A stretch of DNA of 64,000 nucleotides from Verrucomicrobiales bacterium (GCA_015075445.1 JABTUJ010000005.1:186001-250000); one strand, 5' to 3'; positions 25,024 through 35,080 are shown, counted from the stretch's first letter. A program made the numbers and translations. The notes: generated by a model from the letters alone, not told the origin.

Positions 25024-28000
25024 TCACCACGGCGACGGTGGGCGTGTGTCCCGGTCAGCGAAGAACCACCGCCGCCAATCCTCGAAAAAGCCCTTGCCCG
25101 CCGAGCCGCGAGCATCCTCACGCAGCTCTAACAGGGCCGGCAACTCCTCGTTGGGTTGCGACATGGCCAGCCCGTATCCGATCTCCGCCAGCCAGGGCGG
25201 TGCCGGCGCGGGAATCGGCGGCAGCGGGTACCGCCGCAGCCCGCCCGCGACCGAAGGCACTACGACCACGGTCCCGCCACCAGCCAGCGCGAATCCGCGC
25301 TGGACCGGTACGTCCCTCACCGGCTCCGCCACCGGCACCCCGCTGGCCAGGTCCCAGCACTTGAGGTCGCCCGCCCTGCCCAATGACAACACGACGCCCG
25401 CGGCTGCGCTGACCTTCATCTGTGCCACCAGACCTTCATGCGCTTGCTGCCGGAAGTCGAGGCGGCCAGCGAGGAGGTTCCAACCGCTGAGCACGCCATC
25501 GAAGGTTCCCGTGAGCAACCGGTCGCCAGCGGGCGCCCAGCACACCTCGGTGACCTCTTTGAAATGCCACAGCGCGGAGCCGCGCAACGTTCCGCTCGCC
25601 ACGTCCCATACCCGCGCCGTGCGGTCGAACGAGCCGGTCGCCAACGCGCTTCCGTCGCCGCTGAAGGCGACACAAGTCACGGGGCCGGCGTGCGCCAGGA
25701 CATGCTCCCGCTTCCGGGTCTGCGTATTCCACAGTTGAGCTCCAAATCCATACGTCGCCACGGCAAACCGTCGCCCGTCCGGGCTGAAATCAAGGCCCCA
25801 GACCTGACCCGAACCGACCTGGGGATTCACCGGGACACCCGCGGCCAGATCGAACTCCCAGGTGCTGATCTGCCCCTCATGGATCCTGGCGACGGTACCG
25901 TCGGTGTCCCGGACGATGAGGAGCTGCGTCAGGGTGCGATCCCCCTTCAGGAGCAGACTCCCAGCGCTGACAGCCAGCGGCGAGGCGATCAGTCCGCCGG
26001 AACCCGGGTCCCACACGCGGACTTCAAGGTTCGTTTCGCCGGCGTTGCAGACTGAAGCGAGTCGAAGGGGTGATGTCCCGATGGCGACCCGCTGAACCTG
26101 CCCCGGATGCGCCAACGCCGGGCCCACCTGCCGGCCGCTGAGGGATTCCCGCACGCGGAGGGTGTGATTTGTGGACAGCACCGCGACCAGAGAACCGTCC
26201 GGGCTCCACCCCATGAGGGTCTCCCCGGGAGGCAGATCCATAAGCGAGGGCCGAGCCTGACCTGGCCGGAGATCGTACAGCACCGCCTTCGGCCGCGACG
26301 CCGCGAGAACCAGGCGTTTGCCGGTGGCATCAAAATCGGTGTCCTCGATCCACCAACCGGCGTTCAGCGGCTCACCCTCCGAGCCCCCGTCGACAGAGCG
26401 GTGCAGGGTTGCCGTGGTCTGGTTGACGAGGACGAAGCGGCTGCCATCCCGGCTGAACGCCGACCCCGGACTGAACGTATCCGCCGGGTACTCGCGGACG
26501 GGAAGAGCGAGATTCGTCGTGGCGAAGAGCCAGGCCGAGTGGGCTTGCGCGCCCCCTCGGATCAAGGCGCGATCGCCCGAACGATTCAGGCGCACCTCGG
26601 TCAGCGGGGTCTCGAGGTTGCCGGCGGTCACACTCATACCCCCGGGGATCTGCCAGGAGTGGAGGTGTCCCCCTTCACACACCGCCATCAGGCGCTCCCC
26701 CGGCACATCAAGAGCGAGACCGTTGATGCGGGAACCCGCCAGGAGCGGTTCGGTCAGCCGGGTGCCCGACTCGACATCCCAAACGGCGACTGCGTTCGCA
26801 TCCGAGTCCGTCGGTGCGATGGCCGCCCACCGCCCGTCCTCGCTCAAGGCCACGGCCGAGATGACAAGCTGGGCAACCCGATTGCTCGCCTGGCCTGAGT
26901 CCAGGGACCACTCGCGGACCGTTCCAAAGTCACTCGTGACGACCGTCTTACCTTCACGGCCAAACCGCACATCCAGGAGGGCTCCCCAATGGGCCAGGGC
27001 AGCGATCGGCTCGGCGTTCCCGACCCGCCAGATCCGCAGCTCCGCCCGCGCGAACGGATTGCGAGTGCCGTTGGCGGCAAAGATCATCTGACCATCCGGA
27101 CTGAACCCGAACAGGTTGACTGTTCCCGTTTGTTGGCACGCGGGACCCACCGTCGTGGCCGCGGTTGCGTCCCACACTTGAAGACGGCCGTCCAGGCTCA
27201 GGCTCAGAAGTTGGCGCCCGTCCGGACTGTGCCGCGCCCCGATGATCCGACCATCGGCGGGGGCACCGGAGCCGATAACGCCGACTGGCAACGCGTGGCT
27301 GCGAAAACTGAGCATGGACAGCAGTCGCCGAACGGCCGGCGGAGAATGCGGGGCGATCTCCACTCCCGACGCCACCCTGTCCAACGCCTCGAGCGGGGCG
27401 CCCTGTGCTTGCAGATAACTCGAGACGATGATTTGCGATGCGGCCGCGGTCTCCGCCTGCTTCCGAACCATCCTTTCCGCCCGCCACCATTGCCAGGTGG
27501 AGATGGTCAGTCCGAGGATCAAGGCCAGCCCGGTGGCCCCGATCCAGCCAGCAAGCACGGGCCGGCGGCGAATCCACTTCCAGAGGCGCTCCCCTTGGGA
27601 AACCGGCCTTGCCTGAACGGGCTCCCCCTCGCGGTACCGCCGAAGATCCTCCGCCAGCGCGTCCGCACTGCCATAGCGGTGCCCCGGCTCCTTCTCGAGG
27701 CACTTCAGGCAAATGGTCTCGAGATCCCGATCCACCACGGCATTGATCAACCGTGGGCGTATCGGCTCGGTCAGCTTGATTTGCTCGAGCACTGCGGAGG
27801 AACTGTCCCCGCGGAAGGGGATCCGCCCGGTCAGCAGCTCATAGAACATCACGCCGAGTCCCCAGACGTCGGTGGCGGTGGTCAGATCGCCCGTCTGACC
27901 CCGCGCCTGCTCGGGCGACGAGTAATCGGGTGTACCCAGGAACACCTGCGCGCTGGTCAGGTCAGTGCCCGGCTCGATGAACTTGGCCAGCCCGAAGTCC

Positions 28001-28632
28001 GTGACGAACGGCTGGCCTCCAGCGTCCACGAGGATGTTGGCCGGTTTGAGGTCCCGATGCAGGATGCCGCGTTGGTGCGCGTGATGGACAGCCCGGGCGA
28101 CGGCCTCGATCAGGGCGGCGATCCGGCGCTGCCAGGCGCGCGGTCCTTCCTCCGCCATCCGCCAGCGCCCGGCGCGGATCTGGGCCTGTAGACTACCCTC
28201 CTCGACCAGCTTCATGCTGAAGTAGGGCTGGCCGTGTTGGCGCCCCACTTCGTACACGGGGAGGATGCCGGGATGATCCAGCCGGGCCATCGCCTGCACC
28301 TCGCGCTGAAACCGGTTCACCTTCTCCTCCGACACCAGATGGTCCGTCCGGAGCAGCTTGAGGGCGACCAACCGGCGACTCGCCCGGTGGCGGGCGCGGT
28401 ACACGATCCCCATCGCGCCTTGCTCGGGCAGGGGATCAAGGAGGTCAAAGGGGCCAAACTCCTGACCCCGCGAACTGCCCGAGTCAGTTCCGGACCTTTC
28501 GGCGACGGAGGTGGCGGAAACGGCTTCGGTTCGAGGTTCCGCGGAAGCCAGGAGGGCGCAGCGAGGGCAGAAGCCTGCGCGCGTCAAAGGCGAGCCGCAG
28601 TCCGGACATTGGGGCACTTGCGGGATACTCAC
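25024..28632 (-). CDS. Ser/Thr protein kinase with WD40 repeats (cluster 1)
   Basis: A 1202-residue membrane kinase. A zinc ribbon (CPDC at 9-12, CPRC at 22-25) precedes the kinase domain (about 60-335), with Lys92 in VALKLL, HRDLKPAN around Asp194 and DFGLA at Asp212. A membrane segment is at about 358-380 (VLAGWIGATGLALILGLTI). The remaining 800 residues form WD40-type repeats (SPDGRQLLSLSLDGRLQVWD, GDGSALATGSFDRTARVWD), probably two propellers outside the membrane. All catalytic motifs are intact. It starts 7 bp after the preceding gene, so it belongs to the transcript of the giant protein at 28640-33345. A paralogue with the same layout is at 38602-41916. Confidence 0.92.
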   Translation of the reverse strand: MSIPQVPQCPDCGSPLTRAGFCPRCALLASAEPRTEAVSATSVAERSGTDSGSSRGQEFGPFDLLDPLPEQGAMGIVYRARHRASRRLVALKLLRTDHLVSEEKVNRFQREVQAMARLDHPGILPVYEVGRQHGQPYFSMKLVEEGSLQAQIRAGRWRMAEEGPRAWQRRIAALIEAVARAVHHAHQRGILHRDLKPANILVDAGGQPFVTDFGLAKFIEPGTDLTSAQVFLGTPDYSSPEQARGQTGDLTTATDVWGLGVMFYELLTGRIPFRGDSSSAVLEQIKLTEPIRPRLINAVVDRDLETICLKCLEKEPGHRYGSADALAEDLRRYREGEPVQARPVSQGERLWKWIRRRPVLAGWIGATGLALILGLTISTWQWWRAERMVRKQAETAAASQIIVSSYLQAQGAPLEALDRVASGVEIAPHSPPAVRRLLSMLSFRSHALPVGVIGSGAPADGRIIGARHSPDGRQLLSLSLDGRLQVWDATAATTVGPACQQTGTVNLFGFSPDGQMIFAANGTRNPFARAELRIWRVGNAEPIAALAHWGALLDVRFGREGKTVVTSDFGTVREWSLDSGQASNRVAQLVISAVALSEDGRWAAIAPTDSDANAVAVWDVESGTRLTEPLLAGSRINGLALDVPGERLMAVCEGGHLHSWQIPGGMSVTAGNLETPLTEVRLNRSGDRALIRGGAQAHSAWLFATTNLALPVREYPADTFSPGSAFSRDGSRFVLVNQTTATLHRSVDGGSEGEPLNAGWWIEDTDFDATGKRLVLAASRPKAVLYDLRPGQARPSLMDLPPGETLMGWSPDGSLVAVLSTNHTLRVRESLSGRQVGPALAHPGQVQRVAIGTSPLRLASVCNAGETNLEVRVWDPGSGGLIASPLAVSAGSLLLKGDRTLTQLLIVRDTDGTVARIHEGQISTWEFDLAAGVPVNPQVGSGQVWGLDFSPDGRRFAVATYGFGAQLWNTQTRKREHVLAHAGPVTCVAFSGDGSALATGSFDRTARVWDVASGTLRGSALWHFKEVTEVCWAPAGDRLLTGTFDGVLSGWNLLAGRLDFRQQAHEGLVAQMKVSAAAGVVLSLGRAGDLKCWDLASGVPVAEPVRDVPVQRGFALAGGGTVVVVPSVAGGLRRYPLPPIPAPAPPWLAEIGYGLAMSQPNEELPALLELREDARGSAGKGFFEDWRRWFFADRDTRPPSPW

Positions 28633-28639
28633 ACGGGCA

Positions 28640-29242
28640 TCAAGGCAACGGCACCAACCGATAGAACTTCGCGGGCGCGGTTGGCTGACCCGGGTCGTGG
28701 TACTGAAAGAGGCCGTGGTGGATGTTGGTGCGGAACAGGGTCTGCCAGCCTGAGAGACTGGTGCCGGATCCGAATTCGTACGGCCCGGCTTCCACGAACC
28801 ACTCGATGAACAACCGACCGTCCACCCAACGGACGGGCGTCGGGCGGAGTTCTTCCGCGCGGGCCAGGCCCCAGTTGAGTTTCAGGAGACCCCGCGCTCC
28901 GTTCAAACCGTCGACCAGCACGACGTAGTCCACGTTGGGGCTGGCGACAAAGAACACCTCGGCGTGAGCACGGGCAGGCGGAGCCGGCGTACTGCAGGCA
29001 AGCAGGTGGAGATCGTGCCGGTTGGTGAAGACGGCCAGCAGCACCGGGACCTCGCTGCCCTGCGAGGTAAGGCGGACGACCGCTCCCGCTGCCGGAAGGA
29101 CCGCGGCGTCGAATCTCAACCGGAACCATCGGGTCGCCGAGGTCAGCACCCCGCACGGCTCGGGGTCGTTTGGGCTGCGGGTGGCGTCGGCCAGGTGCGT
29201 CCACTGTCCGCCGGGCAGGCCTTGCGAAGGGCAGCCCGCCAT
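28640..29242 (-). CDS. C-terminal portion of the giant Ig-type protein (split gene)
   Basis: A 200-residue product with no signal peptide. It contains a pre-peptidase-like beta domain (ASPNVDYVVLVDGLNGARGLLKLNWGL) followed by the typical C-terminal tail (PYEFGSGTSLSGWQTLF ... AKFYRLVPLP). In related secreted proteins this segment is fused behind the Ig-like and KLEDLF region that ends the upstream gene. Its ATG overlaps the upstream TGA as TGATG. Two explanations fit: a frameshift (biological or sequence error) that split one gene, or two coupled genes. The lack of an export signal favours the split. Confidence 0.7.
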   Translation of the reverse strand: MAGCPSQGLPGGQWTHLADATRSPNDPEPCGVLTSATRWFRLRFDAAVLPAAGAVVRLTSQGSEVPVLLAVFTNRHDLHLLACSTPAPPARAHAEVFFVASPNVDYVVLVDGLNGARGLLKLNWGLARAEELRPTPVRWVDGRLFIEWFVEAGPYEFGSGTSLSGWQTLFRTNIHHGLFQYHDPGQPTAPAKFYRLVPLP

Positions 29243-32200
29243 CAAGCCAGCCCTGTGGAGAAGCCGAGGGCAACCGGCGCCACCGGGTCATCCGTGAACA
29301 AGTCCTCGAGCTTGTCCGCGCTGAGCGTGCCGGAGGCGTGGGGCGAATCCAACACGTCCACGACGGCGTCGGCGCTCTCGGCCACACGACCATTGGGCGC
29401 GGTCACCCGCGCCCGGTAGCCGCCCGCGCTGGCCGGGCCAGCGACCAACGCCAGCGTTGGCAGGTTCGCGCCGGCCAGAACGATGCCGTTCTGCAACCAC
29501 TGGTAGGCCACGCCCGGAGTCGGGGAGTTGACGCTGAACTGCACGGCTTCCCCCTGGATGGCTGTGCGGCTTCGGGGGTGTTCCGTGATCTCCGGGATTG
29601 CCGGGCCACCCGCCTCCAGGTGCCAGCGCAACACCACCAGCCCGGTCGCGCCGGCAAAGCCGTCCACGGCGACGTGGTACTCCAGGCCCGCCTGGACATT
29701 GAATTGCATCCGACTGGTGAGGAAGCCGCCGCGATCGTCGTCGCTCGCCACCGGCTCAAGGCCAGCCAGACTGGCGCCCGTGTACACTGCCAGAAGCGTG
29801 TCGAAGCTCGAACCGATGGTCGCGAAGGTGGCGACCCCGGACTGCGGCGGACGCCAGGTCATCCACAGCGACCGGCCGCCGACCTTGCCCGCGTGACGAG
29901 GTTCGTCGGTTTGACCCGTCGCCGTCAGATTCGACGTCTTGCCCGCCAGGGACACCTCGAGGAATACCGGTCGGTTCGCGAACGCATCCGCGAGCTCCAG
30001 CCGTGGCAGATCGGGCTCGAGCAACACCGGTTCGCCTTGGATCATGCCCTGGTCATTCCACACCACCACCGTGTAGGCGCCCGCGTCACGGAGCGCGAAG
30101 GAGGCGATCGGGTAGCTGAAGTTCGTTGCCCCGCCGAGGTTGTTTCCGTTCAAGCGCCATTGATAGCGCAGCGGACGTGTGCCCTGCGCCACGACGCTGA
30201 GGGCGACGGGGGCGCCCAGTGCAACCGTCTGGCTGGCAGGACCGAGCACGATGTCGGGCGGTCCGTCACCCGTCAACACCACCAGGTCCGCCGCCTGGCT
30301 CGTCACCGACCCGTAGGGGTTGCTCACGATCACCGAGTAGGCCGCCGCATCGGCAGGTACCACCGAGAGGAACGTGAGCGTGGCGTTGGTGGCTCCCGCC
30401 AGGAGGGTCTGGTTCCGACGCCACTGGTAGGCGAACGGTTCCGTACCGGAGGCCACGACCGTCATCTGGGCCGGTTGCCCGGCGGACACCGCCAGCCCCA
30501 CGGGCTGAACCGCGACGGCCGGCGGGTACACGATGACCACGCTGACCGGATCGAGCTCGGTGCTCAGGTTCCCACCTTCGCTCGTCGCGATGGCCCGCAC
30601 GACCACCGGGGCGGTCACGGAAACCGGGTCACGGTAGATCGTGCCCCCGGTCGGTTCGCTGCCGTCCAGCGTGTAGCGGATGACGCCGTTCGGATAGCGG
30701 GTCCGGAACTCGACCCACGCCCTGTTGGTGGCCATGGCGGTTGGACCTGCGACCACCACGCCGTCCACCACGAGTTCGAGGGCCGGCACGACGCGGAGCG
30801 GCACCTCGGGCGACCGCACGTTCTCGCCCGCGTCCAGATGTTCGTACACGGCGTCCGCGGCATCGGCCGTGACGAACACCGTGTAGGCACCCGGCGCAAG
30901 GTCCGGAATGGGGACCGTGAGGTTGACCGTGTACGCTTCCCCCGCCGTCAATCCGCCCACCCGCGGCACCTCGGCCAGCAGGACGTCGTCGGCGTCCCCG
31001 AACACGTCGTCCGGCGACACGAAGACACGGTCCACCCAGGCGGTGACGGGTGTGCCAGTGGCGTCGGTCGTTGGCCCGGTGCCAACGTTCTGGACGCGCC
31101 AGCCGAACGCCCCCAACTGCCCCCGGTGCACGGCGGTCTCGCTGAAGACCTCGGGGATCGCCAAGTCCGCGAAGCTGCCGGCTCGGGGCGCGGGCGTGCC
31201 GCTCCGCGGGCTCGCCTGGGTGCTTTCGCCGCCGGCGATGTTGATCGTGGTCACCGCCGCGTAATACGTCTTGCCGTTGACCAGTCCCGTCAGGTCCGCC
31301 CGCCGGGCGCGGGTAAGCAGGGTGGGCGTCTTGCCGGCTACGGAGGTGAAGTTGGTCTCCGCCAGGTATACGGCATACCGGTCCACAAGCTCGTTCGGTT
31401 CAGCGTGGTCCCAGGTGAGACGGAGCATGCCGTCGAAGGGGACGGCAGTTACGTTCGGGGGATGCGGCAGCAGGGTCGCCGCCAGCAACGATGCGCCCCC
31501 GCTTTCCGTCCCGAACACGTCGACGGTTGTGAGCCGCAGGGGATAGCCGTGCGCCGGCAGCAGGTGGGTGGCGCTGTAGTTCGTCGCGGCGCGATCCAGT
31601 ACCAGAGGCAGCGCGGCGCCGCCGAGATAGATACGATAGCCGTCCAGGAAAGACCCGGCGAAGTCCGGCGGCAGCCAGGTGAAGTGCAGCGCGTTGGTCT
31701 CACATCGCACCGCGAGGTCGCGCACTTCGCCCAACCGGTCGATCGAGGCCTGGGCCGACGCGGAGCGGACAACGAGATTCCGTTGGCCCAACGCATCCTC
31801 GGCCACGACGGCCAGGTGGTAGATGCCCAGCGGGTCGAAACCGGTGACGATGGCGCCCGAGTTCTCGGCCGGCACGAAGGCGTACGGTTCCATGCCCGCC
31901 ACGTTGTCGAAGAAGGCCGGTCCGGCATAGACGCGGTAGCGGACCACGTCCCGCTGAGCCAGCTCGTTGTAGGAGGGCCAGTCCAGGTCAATCGCCCGAT
32001 AGGCGGCCTGCGACATCGTGGCAGTGAACCCGCTCCCCAGGCCGGTGACCGGCGCCGGGACATCGGGCGTGGTGACCACCAGACTGACCTCGCGGGAGAT
32101 GGCCTGTCGGAGCGGCGGTTCGGGTTCGCCACCAACGAAGAGCGACAGCTCGCGCGACACCAACTCACGGGCGATGAGATAGGCTGCCGCGTAGTTGACC

Positions 32201-33345
32201 CCGGGATTAGAACCACCCGCGGCATCCACCGGCACCACCGCATAGAACCGGTCCTGCCAGGGTGGCAGGTTAGTGAGCGTGATCGAGAAGTTCTCGGCCG
32301 GCACGGTTGTGTAGCGCGCCATCGCAGTCACGTTGGTAAACGCCCGAGTGGACAGGTAGATGTCGTAGCGCGCGACGTCACGCTCGGCCCACTCGTTGTA
32401 CCCGGCCCAGGAAAGCGTCGTCGCCTCACCCGTCGGCGAGGGCGAGGCGGTCAGTTGTGTGATCCTTGCCGGCACCTGCGGCGTCGTGACCACCACACTG
32501 ACCTCGCGGGAAATGACCTGCGGATACGGTGGATCCGGTTCGGCGCCCACGAAAACCGACAGCTCACGCGACACGAGCTCGCGGGCCACGAGATAGGCGG
32601 CCGCATAATTGACGATGGGATCAGATCCACCGGCGGCATCTACCGCCACCACCGCGTAGAACCGATCCTGCCAGGGAGGCAAGCCGGTCAGCGTGATCGC
32701 AGAGGTTTCCGCCGGCACGCTCCGGTACGGGGTCATCGCGCTCACGTTCGTGAACGCCCGAGTGGACAAGTAGATGTCGTACCGCGCCACGTCCCGCTCG
32801 GCCCACTCGTTGTACCCTTCCCACGAAAGCAGCGTGGTTTCCCCTGTCGGCGACGGCGAGACGGTGAGTTGCGTGATCCTCGCCGGGACCTGCGCGGTGG
32901 TCACGACGAGGCTAACCTCGCGGGAGATGGCTTCGCGGAAGGGCGGGTCCGGCTCATCGCCCACGAAGAGCGACAGCTCGCGCGAGATCACTTCCTTGTG
33001 CTCGGGCGTCTGGACGCCACCGACATGGACGGAAATCTCCCGGGAGATCACCTCTGTGATGAGGACCGGAGGTGTCTGGGCGTGACCCAGAGGCACAAGC
33101 TGCGACAACACGGCGGCGACCAGGGCGAAGACGCCTCCAGATCCCGCCCAAGCGCACGAACACCAAGGGGTCTTGGAGTGCCGCAAGCCCCCGCCGCTTT
33201 CCTTGTGGCGCGGGTCGCGCGGGAGCGGCAAGGGTCCGGCGCCTTCGAGGCTGCGTGCGCCGCCGGGCTCGCACTTGTACCATCCCAGGCACGCTGGCGG
33301 CTGCGGGGCCCCTGGTGCCGGCAGACGTGGTAGTGGCGCTGCCAT
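29242..33345 (-). CDS. Giant secreted protein with SREVS-type, fibronectin and Ig-like repeats
   Basis: A 1367-residue exported protein. The hydrophobic stretch GGVFALVAAVLSQLVPLGHAQ is the signal. A TTG at 33186 is a likely better start than the first ATG, which adds 53 Pro/Gly-rich residues. Near the N-terminus a short motif of the form ISRE(V/L/I)S(V/L)xV occurs seven times. Between motif pairs lie fibronectin-like units repeated with an exact 414-bp period (about 32101, 32515, 32929). Then follow fibronectin-like domains, a CARDB-like domain (VTAWVDRVFVSPDDVFGDADD), chitobiase-type (RYTLDGSEPTGGTIY) and two or three Ig-like domains (QPVGLAVSAGQPAQMTVVAS, YQWRRNQTLL). A beta domain with VWFTW-like chemistry (SLWMTWRPPQSG) closes it. 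Adhesive or scaffold role inferred. It lies 43 bp after the glycine-rich gene. Confidence 0.85.
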   Translation of the reverse strand: MAAPLPRLPAPGAPQPPACLGWYKCEPGGARSLEGAGPLPLPRDPRHKESGGGLRHSKTPWCSCAWAGSGGVFALVAAVLSQLVPLGHAQTPPVLITEVISREISVHVGGVQTPEHKEVISRELSLFVGDEPDPPFREAISREVSLVVTTAQVPARITQLTVSPSPTGETTLLSWEGYNEWAERDVARYDIYLSTRAFTNVSAMTPYRSVPAETSAITLTGLPPWQDRFYAVVAVDAAGGSDPIVNYAAAYLVARELVSRELSVFVGAEPDPPYPQVISREVSVVVTTPQVPARITQLTASPSPTGEATTLSWAGYNEWAERDVARYDIYLSTRAFTNVTAMARYTTVPAENFSITLTNLPPWQDRFYAVVPVDAAGGSNPGVNYAAAYLIARELVSRELSLFVGGEPEPPLRQAISREVSLVVTTPDVPAPVTGLGSGFTATMSQAAYRAIDLDWPSYNELAQRDVVRYRVYAGPAFFDNVAGMEPYAFVPAENSGAIVTGFDPLGIYHLAVVAEDALGQRNLVVRSASAQASIDRLGEVRDLAVRCETNALHFTWLPPDFAGSFLDGYRIYLGGAALPLVLDRAATNYSATHLLPAHGYPLRLTTVDVFGTESGGASLLAATLLPHPPNVTAVPFDGMLRLTWDHAEPNELVDRYAVYLAETNFTSVAGKTPTLLTRARRADLTGLVNGKTYYAAVTTINIAGGESTQASPRSGTPAPRAGSFADLAIPEVFSETAVHRGQLGAFGWRVQNVGTGPTTDATGTPVTAWVDRVFVSPDDVFGDADDVLLAEVPRVGGLTAGEAYTVNLTVPIPDLAPGAYTVFVTADAADAVYEHLDAGENVRSPEVPLRVVPALELVVDGVVVAGPTAMATNRAWVEFRTRYPNGVIRYTLDGSEPTGGTIYRDPVSVTAPVVVRAIATSEGGNLSTELDPVSVVIVYPPAVAVQPVGLAVSAGQPAQMTVVASGTEPFAYQWRRNQTLLAGATNATLTFLSVVPADAAAYSVIVSNPYGSVTSQAADLVVLTGDGPPDIVLGPASQTVALGAPVALSVVAQGTRPLRYQWRLNGNNLGGATNFSYPIASFALRDAGAYTVVVWNDQGMIQGEPVLLEPDLPRLELADAFANRPVFLEVSLAGKTSNLTATGQTDEPRHAGKVGGRSLWMTWRPPQSGVATFATIGSSFDTLLAVYTGASLAGLEPVASDDDRGGFLTSRMQFNVQAGLEYHVAVDGFAGATGLVVLRWHLEAGGPAIPEITEHPRSRTAIQGEAVQFSVNSPTPGVAYQWLQNGIVLAGANLPTLALVAGPASAGGYRARVTAPNGRVAESADAVVDVLDSPHASGTLSADKLEDLFTDDPVAPVALGFSTGLA

Positions 33346-33388
33346 CGTGGGAAGGCTTGACCGCGTTAACGTCGATTCCGCTGTTGGG

Positions 33389-34696
33389 TCAAGGCCGGAC
33401 TACCTTCACTTGGATCGCACCATAACCGTCCCGTACCGGCACATTGGCCGTCCAGCGTAGCACCAGAGGATCTTCACTGACGACTTGCGTCACTGTTGCG
33501 GTGGCTTCGGTGAAGTCGCCGTCGGCGCGAGGGGTGTAACGGGCCGTGACCACCGAGGCCTGTTCGATATTGCTGGTCTCGATGACTAACGTCGTGGCGG
33601 TGACGCGAGGGAGGACGATGTCGGCGCCCGCAGCGCCGAACTCGGCTCGCGGGTCGGGCGGGGGCGAGTTGCCGGCGATCGAAATGATCCGCACCTTCGG
33701 GCCGTTGTCGGGCGTCCATATCTGCGGCGTCGAGCCGTCCGCGATGGGAACGACGCTCGGGTCTGGGTTGATGGCGCCAGAGAATGTGTTCGCCGCACGC
33801 TCAATCCGAATCCGGCCCAAACCGCCGGGATTGCCGCCAGGCCCGGCTCCACCGAGACATTGAATCTGGCCGTTACCGGTTAGGAAACCGGCGACCAATC
33901 GGATTCCCCCGCCGCTGCCGCCGCCGTGTCCGCCCCCGCCACCACCACCATCGGCACGGAGAGAACCACCGACGGATACGGTCCCGGATGCAGCGATCAG
34001 AATGGCTCCGCCGCCGCCCCCGCCACCTTGCGCGTCAACTGAATGGCCTGCTCCGCCGGAACCTCCGATAAGCGGTACCAGAGATGGATTGCCATACGGA
34101 ATCCGACCGGAGGCGCCCGCCACGGATGCACCCTCCGAACCGTAACTGCCGCCCGCTCCCCACGTCACTCCAAAACCAGCCGAATCGGCCCTCCCTGGTC
34201 TGCCGCCACCGGGCCCGAACCCTGCCCCTTGCGTGACGCCCGCTGAGTAATTGCCCGTGCCGCCCCGGAACCCTCCGGGACCCGGTTCGGCGAGAAACGG
34301 TGCGTTGAAACCAACGGTCTCGCCGTCCAGACTGACCGTCCCATTGATCGTTACATCACCGCTTACCAACCACACCACCGGCGTGCGCCTGGGGTGGTTC
34401 TTGAAGGTGACGGTGGCGCCGTTCTGAACGGTGACGCTGGAGTACTTGAACACCACGGCCCACTTCTCGGGGTCGTAGATGCCCTTGCCGGCGTTGGCGC
34501 TGTTGTTGGCGTCCCAGCGGTTCGTCACAGCCCGGCCGAGGTCGATCTCGGTGTTCTGCGTGATCACCAACGCACCATCCGAGCCGTCGGACGGGATGTT
34601 GAGGGCGGCGATCCCGGTGCCGTGCAGGGCGGCGATGAGGAGCGGCACGAGCCAGTTACGGTTCGCGCGCGAGGCGAGGTGGGGACTTGCGTTCAT
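33389..34696 (-). CDS. Secreted glycine-rich protein (paralogue 1)
   Basis: A 435-residue exported protein with signal sequence WLVPLLIAALHGTGIAAL. The N-terminal half has filamentous, beta-helix-like character (DLGRAVTNRW, GATVTFKNHPRRTPVVWLVSGDVTINGTVSLDGE). A glycine-rich centre (GGGGGGGAILIAASGTVSVGGSLRADGGGGGGGHGGGSGGG, read with breaks) and a beta-sandwich end follow. The block SLVPLIGGSGG and the AILIA motif are shared with the paralogue at 59949-61082. Function unknown; the layout fits a surface or matrix protein. Both paralogues neighbour a giant secreted protein on the same strand. Confidence 0.75.
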   Translation of the reverse strand: MNASPHLASRANRNWLVPLLIAALHGTGIAALNIPSDGSDGALVITQNTEIDLGRAVTNRWDANNSANAGKGIYDPEKWAVVFKYSSVTVQNGATVTFKNHPRRTPVVWLVSGDVTINGTVSLDGETVGFNAPFLAEPGPGGFRGGTGNYSAGVTQGAGFGPGGGRPGRADSAGFGVTWGAGGSYGSEGASVAGASGRIPYGNPSLVPLIGGSGGAGHSVDAQGGGGGGGAILIAASGTVSVGGSLRADGGGGGGGHGGGSGGGIRLVAGFLTGNGQIQCLGGAGPGGNPGGLGRIRIERAANTFSGAINPDPSVVPIADGSTPQIWTPDNGPKVRIISIAGNSPPPDPRAEFGAAGADIVLPRVTATTLVIETSNIEQASVVTARYTPRADGDFTEATATVTQVVSEDPLVLRWTANVPVRDGYGAIQVKVVRP

Positions 34697-35080
34697 GGCA
34701 TGCTCATTCGGTTAACAGTTCAAATCCAGGTGTTCTGACAAATCGCGCTGTGTCACCACGGTAAGATAGGAAGCGGAGGCGGGGGATCTTACGCGTTCGG
34801 CGGAGCGGGCAGCGACAGGATCGGGAACGATCTGCCCATGGGAAGCTGCACCAGCACCGCCAACGGTCCTGGCCGGTGGTTGACCGGTGTCAACCCTCGG
34901 ACCCTTCAGCGCGGGCAGAGCTGGGGCGGGTGCGGTCATGAATCGCTTGCTCGGACGTCGGCTGATGGGCTGGATTTCGGCAGCGCCACAGATGGATGTC
35001 AAGGTCATCTGATGGGTTGGCGCGAACTGACGTCGATGGCTACTGGGGGCCCATCGTCGCCCACGGCCGGTCCTCTGCGT
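34697..35080. other. Intergenic, no gene seen
   Basis: About 380 bp between two minus-strand genes. No credible frame, repeat or strong hairpin is visible. It should contain the promoter of the glycine-rich/giant-protein transcript, including a relatively AT-rich patch near 34700-34780. Confidence 0.5.

Noticed and set aside
29170..33333. A 1387-codon open frame on the plus strand
   Set aside because: It lies wholly antisense to the secreted protein at 29242-33345. Its translation is Arg/Gly/His-rich without domains, as expected for a GC-rich shadow frame.
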